From the NCBI GenBank assembly GCA_021200995.1, contig JAJQFS010000082.1, forward strand, positions 47,442 through 111,441: a stretch of 64,000 nucleotides of DNA, read 5' to 3'. A program made the position numbers and the translations under genes. A model generated the notes under the pieces. It had not been told where the DNA came from. It worked only from the letters and a program-made list of their open reading frames with translations, and did no database searches. Shown here piece after piece: positions 1 to 8,274 of the stretch (positions are counted from its first letter, which is position 1; each line of letters starts with the position of its first letter). Origin of the DNA: Lachnospiraceae bacterium. GTDB taxonomy: Bacteria; Bacillota; Clostridia; Lachnospirales; Lachnospiraceae.

Positions 1-358
1 CCCTCGGATGCAGACCATTGGAGAATAAAAGCAGGATATCCTTTCTCTCCACACCCACACTGTAAAGCTCGTCCAGGCAGGCCCGAATGGAAACCTTTCT
101 GTGGGAGGTCGGCTGGTTGCCGCCCTTCACGATATCCGGAATGACGATCACGACCTTATCTCCCGGCTTTGCCAGCTCTGTCAGGGTTGGCATGCCGATC
201 GGGCTGCGGATGGATTCCAGGGTGGCGTTATAGAGGCTGTCCCAGTCCTGCTTAAGGCAGGGCGGATCCGGCACGGTCTCCCCCGGAATAAAGACATCTG
301 TGGTATCAGGCAATTCGGCACTTATCATACCGTTGCCATATTCAAAATCAAGTTTCAT
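1..358 (-). CDS. LarA-like (DUF2088) nickel-dependent racemase family protein, N-terminal part, cut by window edge
   Basis: Translating the minus strand from the ATG at 358 gives about 119 residues, open at the window edge. They begin MKLDFEYGNG and include FIPGETVPDPPC, KPGDKVVIVIPDIVKGG and the ending LLLFSNGLHPR. This matches the N-terminal domain of the LarA/DUF2088 family, which includes lactate racemase; members use a nickel-pincer cofactor bound further downstream. An AGGGAG ribosome site lies just upstream of the ATG. The gene follows galM by 104 bp on the same strand and could be the last gene of that operon. The catalytic histidines and cofactor lysine lie outside the window, so the substrate cannot be judged; many family members act on 2-hydroxy acids other than lactate. 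Confidence 0.75.
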   Translation of the reverse strand, partial: MKLDFEYGNGMISAELPDTTDVFIPGETVPDPPCLKQDWDSLYNATLESIRSPIGMPTLTELAKPGDKVVIVIPDIVKGGNQPTSHRKVSIRACLDELYSVGVERKDILLLFSNGLHPR

Positions 359-462
359 ACGTTTCTCCCTTCTACTGCAATGTGTTTATGGATCATGTCC
401 GTTACGCTCGGCAAAAATCTTTTCTGTCTATCGGAAAAAATTTGGTGTTAGTCTGCAAACTA

Positions 463-1467
463 TCATATAATAAAATGATACCATGTTTCGGTCTGAAATA
501 ATGTATCCGCCTTCAAAACCGGTTTTTCAAATTCCGGATTATCGAGATTGACGGCATTGGTATAAAACTGGCTCTCAAAACAGATCGCGTTCTGCATCGC
601 GCCGTCCCAGGCGCCGGGCGTGTCCGGAGATGTGTAAATCAGCAAACCCGGCAAATCGGTATGCACTTCCAGTGCAATGCCTGTCTGATCCCCTGTGCAG
701 CGGGCACGGGGCTTCTCCAGACAATGATAAGGTTCCTTACACCAGTTGTCATCCAGCGGATGCTCCACGGACCGCTCTGTCGTATAGTCAAATCCGGTGC
801 CGGCTACCGGGAGTATTCTGCCGGTCGGGACGCCGTCTGCCGTTTCCGTGCGGCGGGTCGAATCCACCCATAATCGGTGTTTCCAGACAGTTCCCTGCCC
901 GTTTAAATTAAAATAAGCGTGATTGGTCATATTGAACAGCGTGTCCCGGTCGCTGACCGCCTGATAACGGATCTGAACCATGTTGTCATCCGTCAGCCGG
1001 TATGTAACCGTCAGGCTTAAATTCCCGGGATAGCCCTGATCCATATGTGGACTGAACAGAGAGAAACTAACGCTGTCCTCTTCCTCATCCGGTTGTGCCT
1101 GGTACATACGCTGATCATAATAGTCCGGACCGCTGTGAAGATTGAAATCCTGCCCGTTCACACGGCCTGCAGCAGGCAGATAATAGGTATGGTCATTTAA
1201 AGCAAATGAAGGGCCGGAGCCGACGATATAACTGGAAACGCGGCCAATGGGAGACCCTCGATGTCCTTTCCCTTTCTCGTATTCCGCAACCGTGTCATAA
1301 TGCTGCATCATGTCCACTGTATTTCCCGCTCCCGGCAATTTTACATTTACCCATATAGCCCCATAGTCGGTGAACTGAGCCTGGCAACCATTTTGGTTGG
1401 TAATCGTATATAGTTTTGCGGCCTGACCCTTTGAGGTAAGACCAAAATCCGTAATGGTGATGCTCAT
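463..1467 (-). CDS. galM: aldose 1-epimerase (galactose mutarotase family)
   Basis: A 334-residue GalM-family protein that would interconvert alpha and beta anomers of hexoses in the cytoplasm. Visible motifs are an IGRVSSYI stretch at the family's GRxxNRI position, FNLHSGPDYYDQ (His of the LHGG motif), TNHAYFNLNGQG (second catalytic His) and FESQFYTNAVN (catalytic Glu near the C-terminus). Length is normal. The ATG at 1467 follows AGGAAAGGA. It is the distal gene of a fba-pfp-tpi-galM run with short spacers. The GR motif (SSY for the usual NRI) is divergent, so the sugar preferred may not be glucose or galactose. Confidence 0.85.
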   Translation of the reverse strand: MSITITDFGLTSKGQAAKLYTITNQNGCQAQFTDYGAIWVNVKLPGAGNTVDMMQHYDTVAEYEKGKGHRGSPIGRVSSYIVGSGPSFALNDHTYYLPAAGRVNGQDFNLHSGPDYYDQRMYQAQPDEEEDSVSFSLFSPHMDQGYPGNLSLTVTYRLTDDNMVQIRYQAVSDRDTLFNMTNHAYFNLNGQGTVWKHRLWVDSTRRTETADGVPTGRILPVAGTGFDYTTERSVEHPLDDNWCKEPYHCLEKPRARCTGDQTGIALEVHTDLPGLLIYTSPDTPGAWDGAMQNAICFESQFYTNAVNLDNPEFEKPVLKADTLFQTETWYHFII

Positions 1468-1503
1468 AGCTGGTTCCTTTCCTGTAATATGACGAGGTTC
1501 TCA

Positions 1504-2340
1504 TCACTCGCCCAGATAGGTGCGGATGATTTCAATATATTCGTCCGGATAGAAACCGATCTCGCCTGAGAAACGTGTCAGCGCGATCAGGCCGCCGTCA
1601 ATCTCCTCGATGGAGGCGAGCATTTCAGCGTTGTCCGTTTTCAGACCGCCGCCGTACACTACGTCGATACCCGGTATGACTTCCTTAATAAAACGGGCGA
1701 TCTTTGTAATGTAGGGCTTGTCCGCCGGTGTCTTGCCGGGTCCGATGGACCAGACCGGTTCATAGCCGATGACAACCTTGCTCACATCCACGCCGTCCAG
1801 GCCAATTTCCAGCTGTGCGCGCAGCACTTCCTGCCAGCGGTCCTGCTCCTCGCTCTTCTCGCCGATGCAGTACAGCACCGTCATGCCCTGGGCGATCGCC
1901 AGGCGGATCTCCTGATTCAGAAGACGGTTTACCGCGTCCGGATCGGTGACGCCGGCCTCTGCCAGGATCCCGTTTTTATCATTTCTCTCCTCGCAGTGGC
2001 CAATAATCGTGGAAGTCACTCCCATCGCCGCCATGGCGCTGGCCGGACGGTTGGTGGTGAAGGCGCCGAAATTGCCGCCCACCGCCGTGTTCATGCGGTA
2101 TACGCTCTGGCAGCCCACCTGCACAGGCGAATTCTCGCACTGCGCCGCAGCCGCGTTCAACAAATGCGCCTCCGGAAAATACTGTACAAACTCCACTTCC
2201 GCAGGGTCGTATACCTTCAGTGCCTCCTGGGTATTCTCCACAATGTAGCTTCCCCATTTTTCTATCGGGGCGATGCGGTTGACGCCGCCGTACTCTGTCG
2301 GCACGTCAAATCTTTTTAAATTTAAATACAGATGTTTCAT
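1504..2340 (-). CDS. tpiA: triose-phosphate isomerase, divergent lineage
   Basis: 278 residues with the TIM catalytic set: Lys in YLNLKRFD near the N-terminus (normally NWKMN), His in GHCEERN (normally GHSERR) and Glu in YEPVWSIGPGKTP with the mobile loop. The phosphate-binding GGG appears as VVYGGGLKTDNAEML. The ATG at 2340 is preferred over an upstream TTG because GAGAGGG sits seven bases before it. It lies between pfp and galM and would equilibrate dihydroxyacetone phosphate with glyceraldehyde 3-phosphate made by the aldolase of the same operon. The atypical N-terminus puts it away from housekeeping TpiA, so a role on another ketose phosphate is possible. Confidence 0.85.
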   Translation of the reverse strand: MKHLYLNLKRFDVPTEYGGVNRIAPIEKWGSYIVENTQEALKVYDPAEVEFVQYFPEAHLLNAAAAQCENSPVQVGCQSVYRMNTAVGGNFGAFTTNRPASAMAAMGVTSTIIGHCEERNDKNGILAEAGVTDPDAVNRLLNQEIRLAIAQGMTVLYCIGEKSEEQDRWQEVLRAQLEIGLDGVDVSKVVIGYEPVWSIGPGKTPADKPYITKIARFIKEVIPGIDVVYGGGLKTDNAEMLASIEEIDGGLIALTRFSGEIGFYPDEYIEIIRTYLGE

Positions 2341-2363
2341 GTTCAAACCCTCTCTTCAAACCC

Positions 2364-3518
2364 TCACCTTAACTGCGCGTACTTCGGCAACTCATCCATC
2401 ATCAGCGGCAGCGCGTAATCAAAGAACGCGTCAGAAATCTGATTGCCGCCCACAATCCACTCCACGGGGAATTTCTTTTCCACATTCGCCACCTTGTCAA
2501 GCGGCGCCAGGAACAGATCGTAGGAATACTTCGCGCCACGGTGTGCCTCGATGGCGACCATATATCCGCTCTCGCCTTTCAAGGCGGCTTCCATGGCGTA
2601 ACGACCAACCGCGTAAGCCTCCTGTCTGTCGATTTCAGAAGCATAGGGAATGCTGGCGCGGCCAAGAAGGCCCGGCTTCTCCGCTCTGGATTTCAGGTTC
2701 AGCTTCTCCATGATCTGATTGGAAATGTACTGTGCGGTGCCGCCCGGCACCGTATGTCCGAAACCGTCCACAATCCCGCTGTCCGCCAACGGCTTTCCGT
2801 CCAGGCCGCAGATGCCTTCGCTGACCGTCACGATCAGGCCCTTGCCCTTCGCATACTCCCGCTCGATATCGGCCAGCATCCAGTCCACATCTACCGGCAC
2901 CTCGGGCAGATAGGTCAGCTGTCTGCAGGTCGTCACCCTCGACGCCAAAGCGCTCGCGGCCGTCACCCAGCCGGCGCCGCGGCCCATCAGTTCCAGCACC
3001 ACCACATGGATGGGCAGGGAGGAGGCGTCCAGCGCCAGCTCCGAGGCGCTCAGCGCCGCGTATTTGGCTGCGGAGCCAAAGCCCGGGCAGTGGTCCGTGA
3101 TATCCAGATCATTGTCCATGGTCTTGGGAACGCCGATGACTCTTAAATCCAGCCCCTCCGCCTTCGCCAGCTCATTAACCTTATTACACGTATCCATGGA
3201 ATCATTGCCGCCATTATAGAAAAAGCAGTCAATGTCAAATTTTCTGAGAGTTTTCAGCACCGTCGGATAGTCTTCTTCCGTCAGCTTCCTGCGGCAGGAA
3301 CCGATCGCGGAAGCCGGCGTATTCGCCAACAGACTGATGGTCGAAGCGGGCACATCGGTCAGATCGATGAGATCTCCCTTTAAAATGCCCTCCGCGCCGA
3401 AACGGGCCGCGTATATTTTATCAACTTTTCCGCTCTCGCGGGCCGCTTCCACCACACCCTGCAGCGAGCTGTTGATCACCGCGGTGGGGCCGCCGCCCTG
3501 CGCAAATAAAATATTCAT
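2364..3518 (-). CDS. pfp: PPi-type 6-phosphofructokinase
   Basis: 384 residues of the PfkA superfamily. The N-terminal ILFAQGGGPTAVIN is the nucleotide/phosphate loop, GGNDSMDT replaces the ATP-enzyme GGDGS, and PKTMDND replaces PGTIDND. In this family Asp at the fourth position of GGxDS plus Lys before T(I/M)DND marks pyrophosphate dependence, so the reaction is inferred to be fructose 6-phosphate plus PPi giving fructose 1,6-bisphosphate plus Pi, reversible. MGRGAGW and the substrate stretch near LPEVPVD are present. The gene is 19 bp downstream of fba and 23 bp upstream of tpi, giving a compact glycolytic cassette beside nagBA, whose product is fructose 6-phosphate. Confidence 0.88.
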   Translation of the reverse strand: MNILFAQGGGPTAVINSSLQGVVEAARESGKVDKIYAARFGAEGILKGDLIDLTDVPASTISLLANTPASAIGSCRRKLTEEDYPTVLKTLRKFDIDCFFYNGGNDSMDTCNKVNELAKAEGLDLRVIGVPKTMDNDLDITDHCPGFGSAAKYAALSASELALDASSLPIHVVVLELMGRGAGWVTAASALASRVTTCRQLTYLPEVPVDVDWMLADIEREYAKGKGLIVTVSEGICGLDGKPLADSGIVDGFGHTVPGGTAQYISNQIMEKLNLKSRAEKPGLLGRASIPYASEIDRQEAYAVGRYAMEAALKGESGYMVAIEAHRGAKYSYDLFLAPLDKVANVEKKFPVEWIVGGNQISDAFFDYALPLMMDELPKYAQLR

Positions 3519-3537
3519 TTTCCCGTTGCTCCTTCAT

Positions 3538-4689
3538 TCAGTTGTTTTTATAGAAGTCAATCATCTCTTCCAGGGTTTTCTGTTCTACCAGCGGAGCCTT
3601 GCCATAGGAGCCAAAGTTCACGATCAGGGAACCGACCGCTTCCTTCACGCCCGCTTCTACTCTCTCCATCAGCAGCGCCACATCGTCGTCCGGAATGTTG
3701 CCGGTCAGCACGGTATCCATGATCGGCGGGAAGAAGACTCTGGGATCAAACGCGCTCTTTTTCTCTTCCAGAAGGCGATACACGCCGCCGATGGAAGGAG
3801 ATGTCTGTAAGGAGGGCTGCTGCGCGAACAGCTCCTTCATATTCCTCGTCACGGCCAGACGAATGTCCGTATCCACATTGATCTTGCGGATGCCGCAGGG
3901 AATCGCGCTCATCAGCTCTTCCACCGGGATGCCGTACGCGTTCTGAATGTCGCCGCCCAGGTCATTGATTTCCTTCACAATATACTGCGGAACTGTGGAG
4001 GAGCCGTGGGACACCAGCGCGCAGAAGATGCCCATATGATTGATGCATTCCTTGATGGCGATAGCGATCTCTTTGCGGACCTTCGCGTTTTTGCCCTTAT
4101 TGGCGCCGTGCTGGGTGCCATAGGAAATAGCCAGCGCGTCCACGCCTGTGTTCTGAATGAAGGTGACCGCGTCCAGCGGATTGGTATAAGTAGAGTTCGC
4201 GGCAAAAACATGATCCTCCTGGCCGGCCAGCACACCCAGCTCACCCTCCACGCTGACGCCTCTGGCGTGCGCGTATTTGACCACTTCTCTCGTCAGCTCC
4301 ATATTCTGCTCAAGGGGCAGGCTGGAGCCGTCGATCATCACGGAGGTATAGCCACCGTCGATAGCGGCCACACAGGAGTCGAAATCCTTGCCATGGTCTA
4401 AGTGCAGAACAATCGGAATAGGAGAATTCTCCCCGTACTTTTTCACCGCGTTCGCGATATTGCGGGCGCCGATTTTTTTGTCCTCCAGGGTGCCGTTGGC
4501 AAAATCCACCCTGCCGCCCATAAAGGCATTGGCAAGGTCCGCGCCCTGTAAAATCGCCGGAGAGCGGAACGTCTCATGCATCTCGATGACCGCCTTGGCC
4601 TGCGCGACGGCGTTCACGTTGAACGCGCCCTGCGCGTAATTATATTTTTCAGCTGCCTCCATCAGAGGTCTTAAGGGTACTGATGGCAT
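3538..4689 (-). CDS. fba: class II fructose-bisphosphate aldolase
   Basis: 383 residues. Class II zinc aldolase motifs are visible: QGAFNVNA near the N-terminus, HLDHGKDF (metal His), SVEGELGVLAG (Glu), SYGTQHG (His), LVSHGSS (metal His) and KINVDTDIR (phosphate and substrate binding). It would cleave fructose 1,6-bisphosphate to dihydroxyacetone phosphate and glyceraldehyde 3-phosphate. It is longer than the ~290-residue GatY/KbaY type. The ATG at 4689 follows GGGAGG with an 8-base spacer. It is first in the operon fba-pfp-tpi-galM and diverges from the ROK regulator; the 17-bp palindrome at 4721 lies in the shared control region. Confidence 0.88.
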   Translation of the reverse strand: MPSVPLRPLMEAAEKYNYAQGAFNVNAVAQAKAVIEMHETFRSPAILQGADLANAFMGGRVDFANGTLEDKKIGARNIANAVKKYGENSPIPIVLHLDHGKDFDSCVAAIDGGYTSVMIDGSSLPLEQNMELTREVVKYAHARGVSVEGELGVLAGQEDHVFAANSTYTNPLDAVTFIQNTGVDALAISYGTQHGANKGKNAKVRKEIAIAIKECINHMGIFCALVSHGSSTVPQYIVKEINDLGGDIQNAYGIPVEELMSAIPCGIRKINVDTDIRLAVTRNMKELFAQQPSLQTSPSIGGVYRLLEEKKSAFDPRVFFPPIMDTVLTGNIPDDDVALLMERVEAGVKEAVGSLIVNFGSYGKAPLVEQKTLEEMIDFYKNN

Positions 4690-4720
4690 AACATAATCCT
4701 CCCATTTCTGTTTTGAACAA

Positions 4721-4737
4721 CAATTTATGATAAATTG
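4721..4737. promoter_or_regulatory. perfect 17-bp palindrome between fba and ROK gene (candidate operator)
   Basis: CAATTTATGATAAATTG is a perfect 8-1-8 palindrome. It ends two bases before the -35 of the ROK promoter and about 30 bp upstream of the fba start, where an autoregulatory ROK site would sit. The half-site is AT-rich like the nag operators but not identical, so the binding protein is inferred. Confidence 0.5.
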
Positions 4738-4739
4738 CC

Positions 4740-4768
4740 TTGAAATTATCCATGCTCTGTGATAGACT
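4740..4768 (+). promoter_or_regulatory. candidate sigma-A promoter of the ROK gene
   Basis: TTGAAA (4740-4745), 17-bp spacer, TAGACT (4763-4768). The ATG at 4815 has AGGAG ten bases upstream, giving a short leader. Confidence 0.45.
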
Positions 4769-4814
4769 AAACATCAAATGTGATTCAACAGCTATCAGCA
4801 AAAAGGAGTCCCTC

Positions 4815-6035
4815 ATGATCGACGGAAGCAACCTGTCAAAAGCAAAAACCTTAAACCAGTCAGCCATACGTAAAATCATCTATCACTCAGGTCCCGTCTC
4901 ACGGCAATATATCGCATCTCAGCTTTCTCTCACCCTGCCTACTATCACAACCAATGTTTCGCGGCTGATTTCCCTTGGACTTCTCAAAGAAGTTCCTAAC
5001 ACCTCCACATCAGAGCCGTCGATCGGCCGCAAGGCTCAGCTGGTTGACATTGAGGAAAATTCCCGTCTCTTTCTGGGAATTGAGATGAGGACCATTCTCA
5101 GAAGAGCTGTCATCACGACATATCGCGGACATATTCTGTACCAGATCAGCGATGATACCCCTCATACCTCCTATGAAGACTGCATCGCTTCTACCTGCCA
5201 GCTCATTCAACGGCTGCTGCTCTCAAGCGGACTGTCTAAAGAAGACATTTCCGGCATCGGGATCTGCCTGCCCGGCATCGTCGATACGGAAAACGGCATT
5301 CTGTCCAAGTACGGACGTCATAACTGGACCGATAAGCCAGTAAGGGAAGATTTCGCAAAGCAGCTGAATTATCAGGGACCCATCAGCGTGGAAAACAACT
5401 CCTGCGCCAGAGCCTACGGCATTTACATGTTTCATAAAGACATTTCACAGCAAACGAACCGTTTTGCCTATTTTATGATAGCCAGCGGTATCGCCTGCCC
5501 TATTATGAATTCCGGCATTCAGGATACGCATCCCGTGCTGGCCAGCGGTGAAATCGGCCACATGGTCATGGTTCCCGGCGGACTTCCCTGTCACTGTGGA
5601 AACAGGGGCTGTCTGGAAGCCTATTCCAGTGAGGACGCCATGATAGCCCGCTGCCAGGAGCTCTTAGATACCGGCAACGCCCCCTACCTGGAGAAGCTGT
5701 GTCAAAACGAACCTCTCTCCATGAAACATATTCTGGCCGCTCAGAATTACGGAGAAGCTTCTGTCTGTAAAATTGTGGACGACGCCATCTTTTATCTGGG
5801 TATCGCCATCGCCAACATCGAGAATTTCATCAGAACGCAGTCTTTCATTGTCGACTGTGTCCTCTTTTACAATCCGCAGAACAGTCAGAACCTGTCGGAA
5901 ACCATCAAACAGAACCTGTATACCAAAACGCTTCCCGAAGCCAAGTTTATTTTCCGGGTACCGGATGAGTTCAGCGGCGCAATCGGTGCCGCCGCCGTTG
6001 CGGTCAATCACGATCTGCAGACCTTTATCGAGTGA
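4815..6035 (+). CDS. ROK-family transcriptional regulator (NagC/XylR type)
   Basis: 406 residues: an N-terminal winged helix (SAIRKIIYHSGPVSRQYIA through LISLGLLKEV, about residues 15-60) and a ROK sugar-kinase fold ending in the zinc signature CHCGNRGCLEAYSS. ROK repressors bind a sugar or sugar phosphate in the kinase fold and release DNA. The start at 4815 is chosen over an upstream ATG at 4740 because AAGGAG precedes it. It diverges from the glycolytic operon and converges on nagA, with the last 11 bp of the two genes overlapping. It is the best candidate to bind the palindromes at the nagB and importer promoters. Amino sugar or GlcNAc-6-P sensing is inferred from neighbours only. Confidence 0.85.
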   Translation: MIDGSNLSKAKTLNQSAIRKIIYHSGPVSRQYIASQLSLTLPTITTNVSRLISLGLLKEVPNTSTSEPSIGRKAQLVDIEENSRLFLGIEMRTILRRAVITTYRGHILYQISDDTPHTSYEDCIASTCQLIQRLLLSSGLSKEDISGIGICLPGIVDTENGILSKYGRHNWTDKPVREDFAKQLNYQGPISVENNSCARAYGIYMFHKDISQQTNRFAYFMIASGIACPIMNSGIQDTHPVLASGEIGHMVMVPGGLPCHCGNRGCLEAYSSEDAMIARCQELLDTGNAPYLEKLCQNEPLSMKHILAAQNYGEASVCKIVDDAIFYLGIAIANIENFIRTQSFIVDCVLFYNPQNSQNLSETIKQNLYTKTLPEAKFIFRVPDEFSGAIGAAAVAVNHDLQTFIE

Positions 6036-7167
6036 AAACGCGTATACCGGATACATAGGTACTGTCCACTTCCAGCTCATCATCCAGTATCACAATATCT
6101 GCGTCCTTGCCCTCAGCAAGAGATCCTTTCCGGTCATACATTCCCAGGAGTGTGGCTGGATTTCTGGTCAGAAGAGGCAGAATTCTGTCAAGCGGCTCTC
6201 CTGTAAATTTTACCAGGTTGCGCAGGGCCTGTCCTGTCGTTAACGTGGAGCCCGCTCTTACACCTGTATCAGCAAGCTTCGCGTCCCCATCCTCTACCAC
6301 AATGTCGTTGACTCCCAGCCTGTAATGACCGTCAGGCAGCCCGGCCGCCTGAACTGAATCTGTTGCCGCTATTACCCGATCATATCCTTTACAGGATAAA
6401 AGCATACGTACTGTGCCCGGATGCAGATGTCGTCCGTCACAGATTGCCTCGCAATATACATCCCTCTCCAGTGCCGCTCCCATAATAGCCGGTTCATGCT
6501 GATGGAAAAGCCGCATCGCGTTGAACGTATGCGTAATATTTTTTGCGCCCGCGTCAATCGCCGCAATCGCGGTTTCATAATCCGCGTTGGAATGTCCAAG
6601 TCCGATCACAATCTCATTGGAGATTTCCCTGATCAGGTCGATCGCGCCTTCCGTTTCCGGAGCCACCGTCATATAACGGATTGCGCCGCCTGCGGCCTTC
6701 TGATATGCTCTGAAAAGTTCAATACTGCCCTTCTGCAGCAAACATTCCGGCATGGCTCCCTTATATTCCTTTGACAGGAATGGACCTTCCAGGTGAATAC
6801 CCAGAAGCTGCGCGCCGTCAATCGGCGCGGCCATCGCTTCCTTTGCCTGGCCGATACACCACAATGTCTGTTCTCTCGTATCCGTCAGCACACTGCAAAG
6901 CCAGGCGGTCGTACCGTTCCTTGCAAAAAAGCGGCCCAGCGTGTGCAGATCCTGCGCGGCAGCCGCGTTCACATCAATATGATCCCCGCCGTGCGTATGA
7001 ATATCAATAAAACCGGGAACTACTTTTTTGCCGTTCAGATCTACCGTTTCACAGTCTCTGTGTAAATCTCCAATGGCAGATATTTTTCCATCCGCCATCA
7101 GAATATCTCCATCAATCACCTGTGTCTCCGTATAGATCTGACCGTTCTTTAAAAGCAGTTCCCTCAT
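6025..7167 (-). CDS. nagA: N-acetylglucosamine-6-phosphate deacetylase
   Basis: 380 residues of the amidohydrolase fold. Metal and catalytic motifs: PGFIDIHTHGGDHID, HLEGPFLSKEYKGAMPE (metal Glu), GLGHSNADY (His), THTFNAM (His), CDGRHLHPG (His) and AATDSVQAAG (catalytic Asp). It removes acetate from GlcNAc-6-P to give GlcN-6-P for NagB. The ATG at 7167 begins MRELLLKNGQ; the reading frame is open 51 codons further upstream but that part lies inside nagB and is not family sequence. It is 23 bp downstream of nagB, as one operon. Confidence 0.92.
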   Translation of the reverse strand: MRELLLKNGQIYTETQVIDGDILMADGKISAIGDLHRDCETVDLNGKKVVPGFIDIHTHGGDHIDVNAAAAQDLHTLGRFFARNGTTAWLCSVLTDTREQTLWCIGQAKEAMAAPIDGAQLLGIHLEGPFLSKEYKGAMPECLLQKGSIELFRAYQKAAGGAIRYMTVAPETEGAIDLIREISNEIVIGLGHSNADYETAIAAIDAGAKNITHTFNAMRLFHQHEPAIMGAALERDVYCEAICDGRHLHPGTVRMLLSCKGYDRVIAATDSVQAAGLPDGHYRLGVNDIVVEDGDAKLADTGVRAGSTLTTGQALRNLVKFTGEPLDRILPLLTRNPATLLGMYDRKGSLAEGKDADIVILDDELEVDSTYVSGIRVFTR

Positions 7168-7190
7168 GGTTTTGTCCTCTGTATTCCGTA

Positions 7191-8009
7191 TCAAAACGGC
7201 TGCTGCGCAGCAATGTGATTTGTATATATGATCGCGTCGGGATGTCCCTGCAGAAGCGCAGCAGGAAACGCGGCGCTCACCTCGCCATATGCCGCCCTGC
7301 GAATTACACTCCGGTGCCACTCCCTGAACACACCCAGTCTTACCTTCCTGGCAGCAAGAATCTGCCGGATTCCGATCGTCACCGCCATATTCGGCATGGC
7401 TTCAATTGCCCCGCCTCTGTCGGAAATCGCGTTTGCTGTTTTCGTCTCCGGAGTCAGTTTCAAAACTCTGGTGCCCAGAAGCCGGAATTCCTCCGCCGTG
7501 ATATCCTCTCTTGCTTCATTAAATGCCAGGTGTCCGTTGATCCCGATCCCGCCGAAGCAGATATCCGCTCCGCCCAGCTCCTCCAGAAGTCTGTCACCCC
7601 TTTCGGGCGTATGCGGATCAGGAAAAACGCGCTGCCCTGCCGGCATCAGAAGTTCCTCGTCAATCTGTGAATAAACCTGGCGCTGCATGAAGCCCCGAAA
7701 AGACAGTGGACTGCTGATGTCAATATAGGTGCCGTCGTCATTCAGGTATTCGTCCATGTTAAAGAACCAGCAGTTTTTCAGGCTGATTCTCTCTTCATTT
7801 ACCATTCTGACAAAAATCGGATACTGCCCTACAGGTCCCACAGGACAGATAAAAACAGTCCTTTTGCCGGCCGCATTATTCGATTTGATTGTATCGGTCA
7901 TTTCCGCGGCAAGTGTCGTAAAAACTTCTTCAGAATCATGCAGTTTGATAATCGGTATTCTGGAAGCTTCTCCCAGGTTTTGTTCTGAAATCTGATAGTA
8001 TGTCATCAT
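7191..8009 (-). CDS. nagB: glucosamine-6-phosphate deaminase
   Basis: 272 residues. FNMDEYL carries the conserved Asp, and GGIGINGHLAFNEARED matches the GxGxDGHIAFNEP catalytic loop with the His kept and the Asp before GH changed to Asn, a variant I recall from some Firmicutes NagB proteins. It converts GlcN-6-P to fructose 6-phosphate and ammonia. The ATG at 8009 has AGGAGG seven bases upstream; an in-frame upstream ATG at 8039 has no ribosome site. The N-terminus (about 25 residues) is longer than in E. coli NagB. First gene of nagB-nagA, driven by the promoter at 8060-8088. Confidence 0.88.
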   Translation of the reverse strand: MMTYYQISEQNLGEASRIPIIKLHDSEEVFTTLAAEMTDTIKSNNAAGKRTVFICPVGPVGQYPIFVRMVNEERISLKNCWFFNMDEYLNDDGTYIDISSPLSFRGFMQRQVYSQIDEELLMPAGQRVFPDPHTPERGDRLLEELGGADICFGGIGINGHLAFNEAREDITAEEFRLLGTRVLKLTPETKTANAISDRGGAIEAMPNMAVTIGIRQILAARKVRLGVFREWHRSVIRRAAYGEVSAAFPAALLQGHPDAIIYTNHIAAQQPF

Positions 8010-8036
8010 GCCCTCGCCTCCTGAAATGAATGCAGA

Positions 8037-8088
8037 CAATTAATTAAATAATTTAATAAATTATAGCATCGTCCTCCTGTACTGTCAA
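8037..8088 (-). promoter_or_regulatory. nagBA promoter with overlapping AT-rich palindromic operator
   Basis: Read on the minus strand: TTGACA (8083-8088), 17-bp spacer, TATAAT (8060-8065), a perfect consensus promoter. A palindrome with left half TTAATTAAAT, a central A and an almost matching right half (one change) runs over and past the -10. The same element, over 20 identical bases plus the same TATAGCA edge, occurs at the importer promoter at 14104. Confidence 0.75.
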
Positions 8089-8173
8089 GGGACGGCCGTT
8101 TCGCGATTCTATTTTCTATGTTTTTGCCAAACTTTTCCAATGAGTTTTGGAAAAAATCACGATGATTGCGCGA

Positions 8174-8224
8174 TTGACAAATGAGAAAAAGGTACTGATA
8201 ATATTTTCATAAGAAACCGTTTCT
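8174..8224 (+). promoter_or_regulatory. promoter and candidate operator of the DUF4838 gene
   Basis: TTGACA (8174-8179), 17-bp spacer, GATAAT (8197-8202), then AGAAACCGTTTCT (8212-8224), an odd-centred 13-bp palindrome at about the transcription start. This differs from the nag palindrome, so a second regulator may act here. No LacI-family gene is in the window. Confidence 0.6.
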
Positions 8225-8274
8225 CTTTTCACTTTCTTTTTCAAAATCCGGCCGTGAGGAGGCGGCCACAACCG

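Noticed and set aside
7191-8009. NagB loop Asn for Asp as loss of activity
   Set aside because: The NGH form of this loop is, as I recall, found in normal Firmicutes NagB proteins, and the rest of the site is intact.
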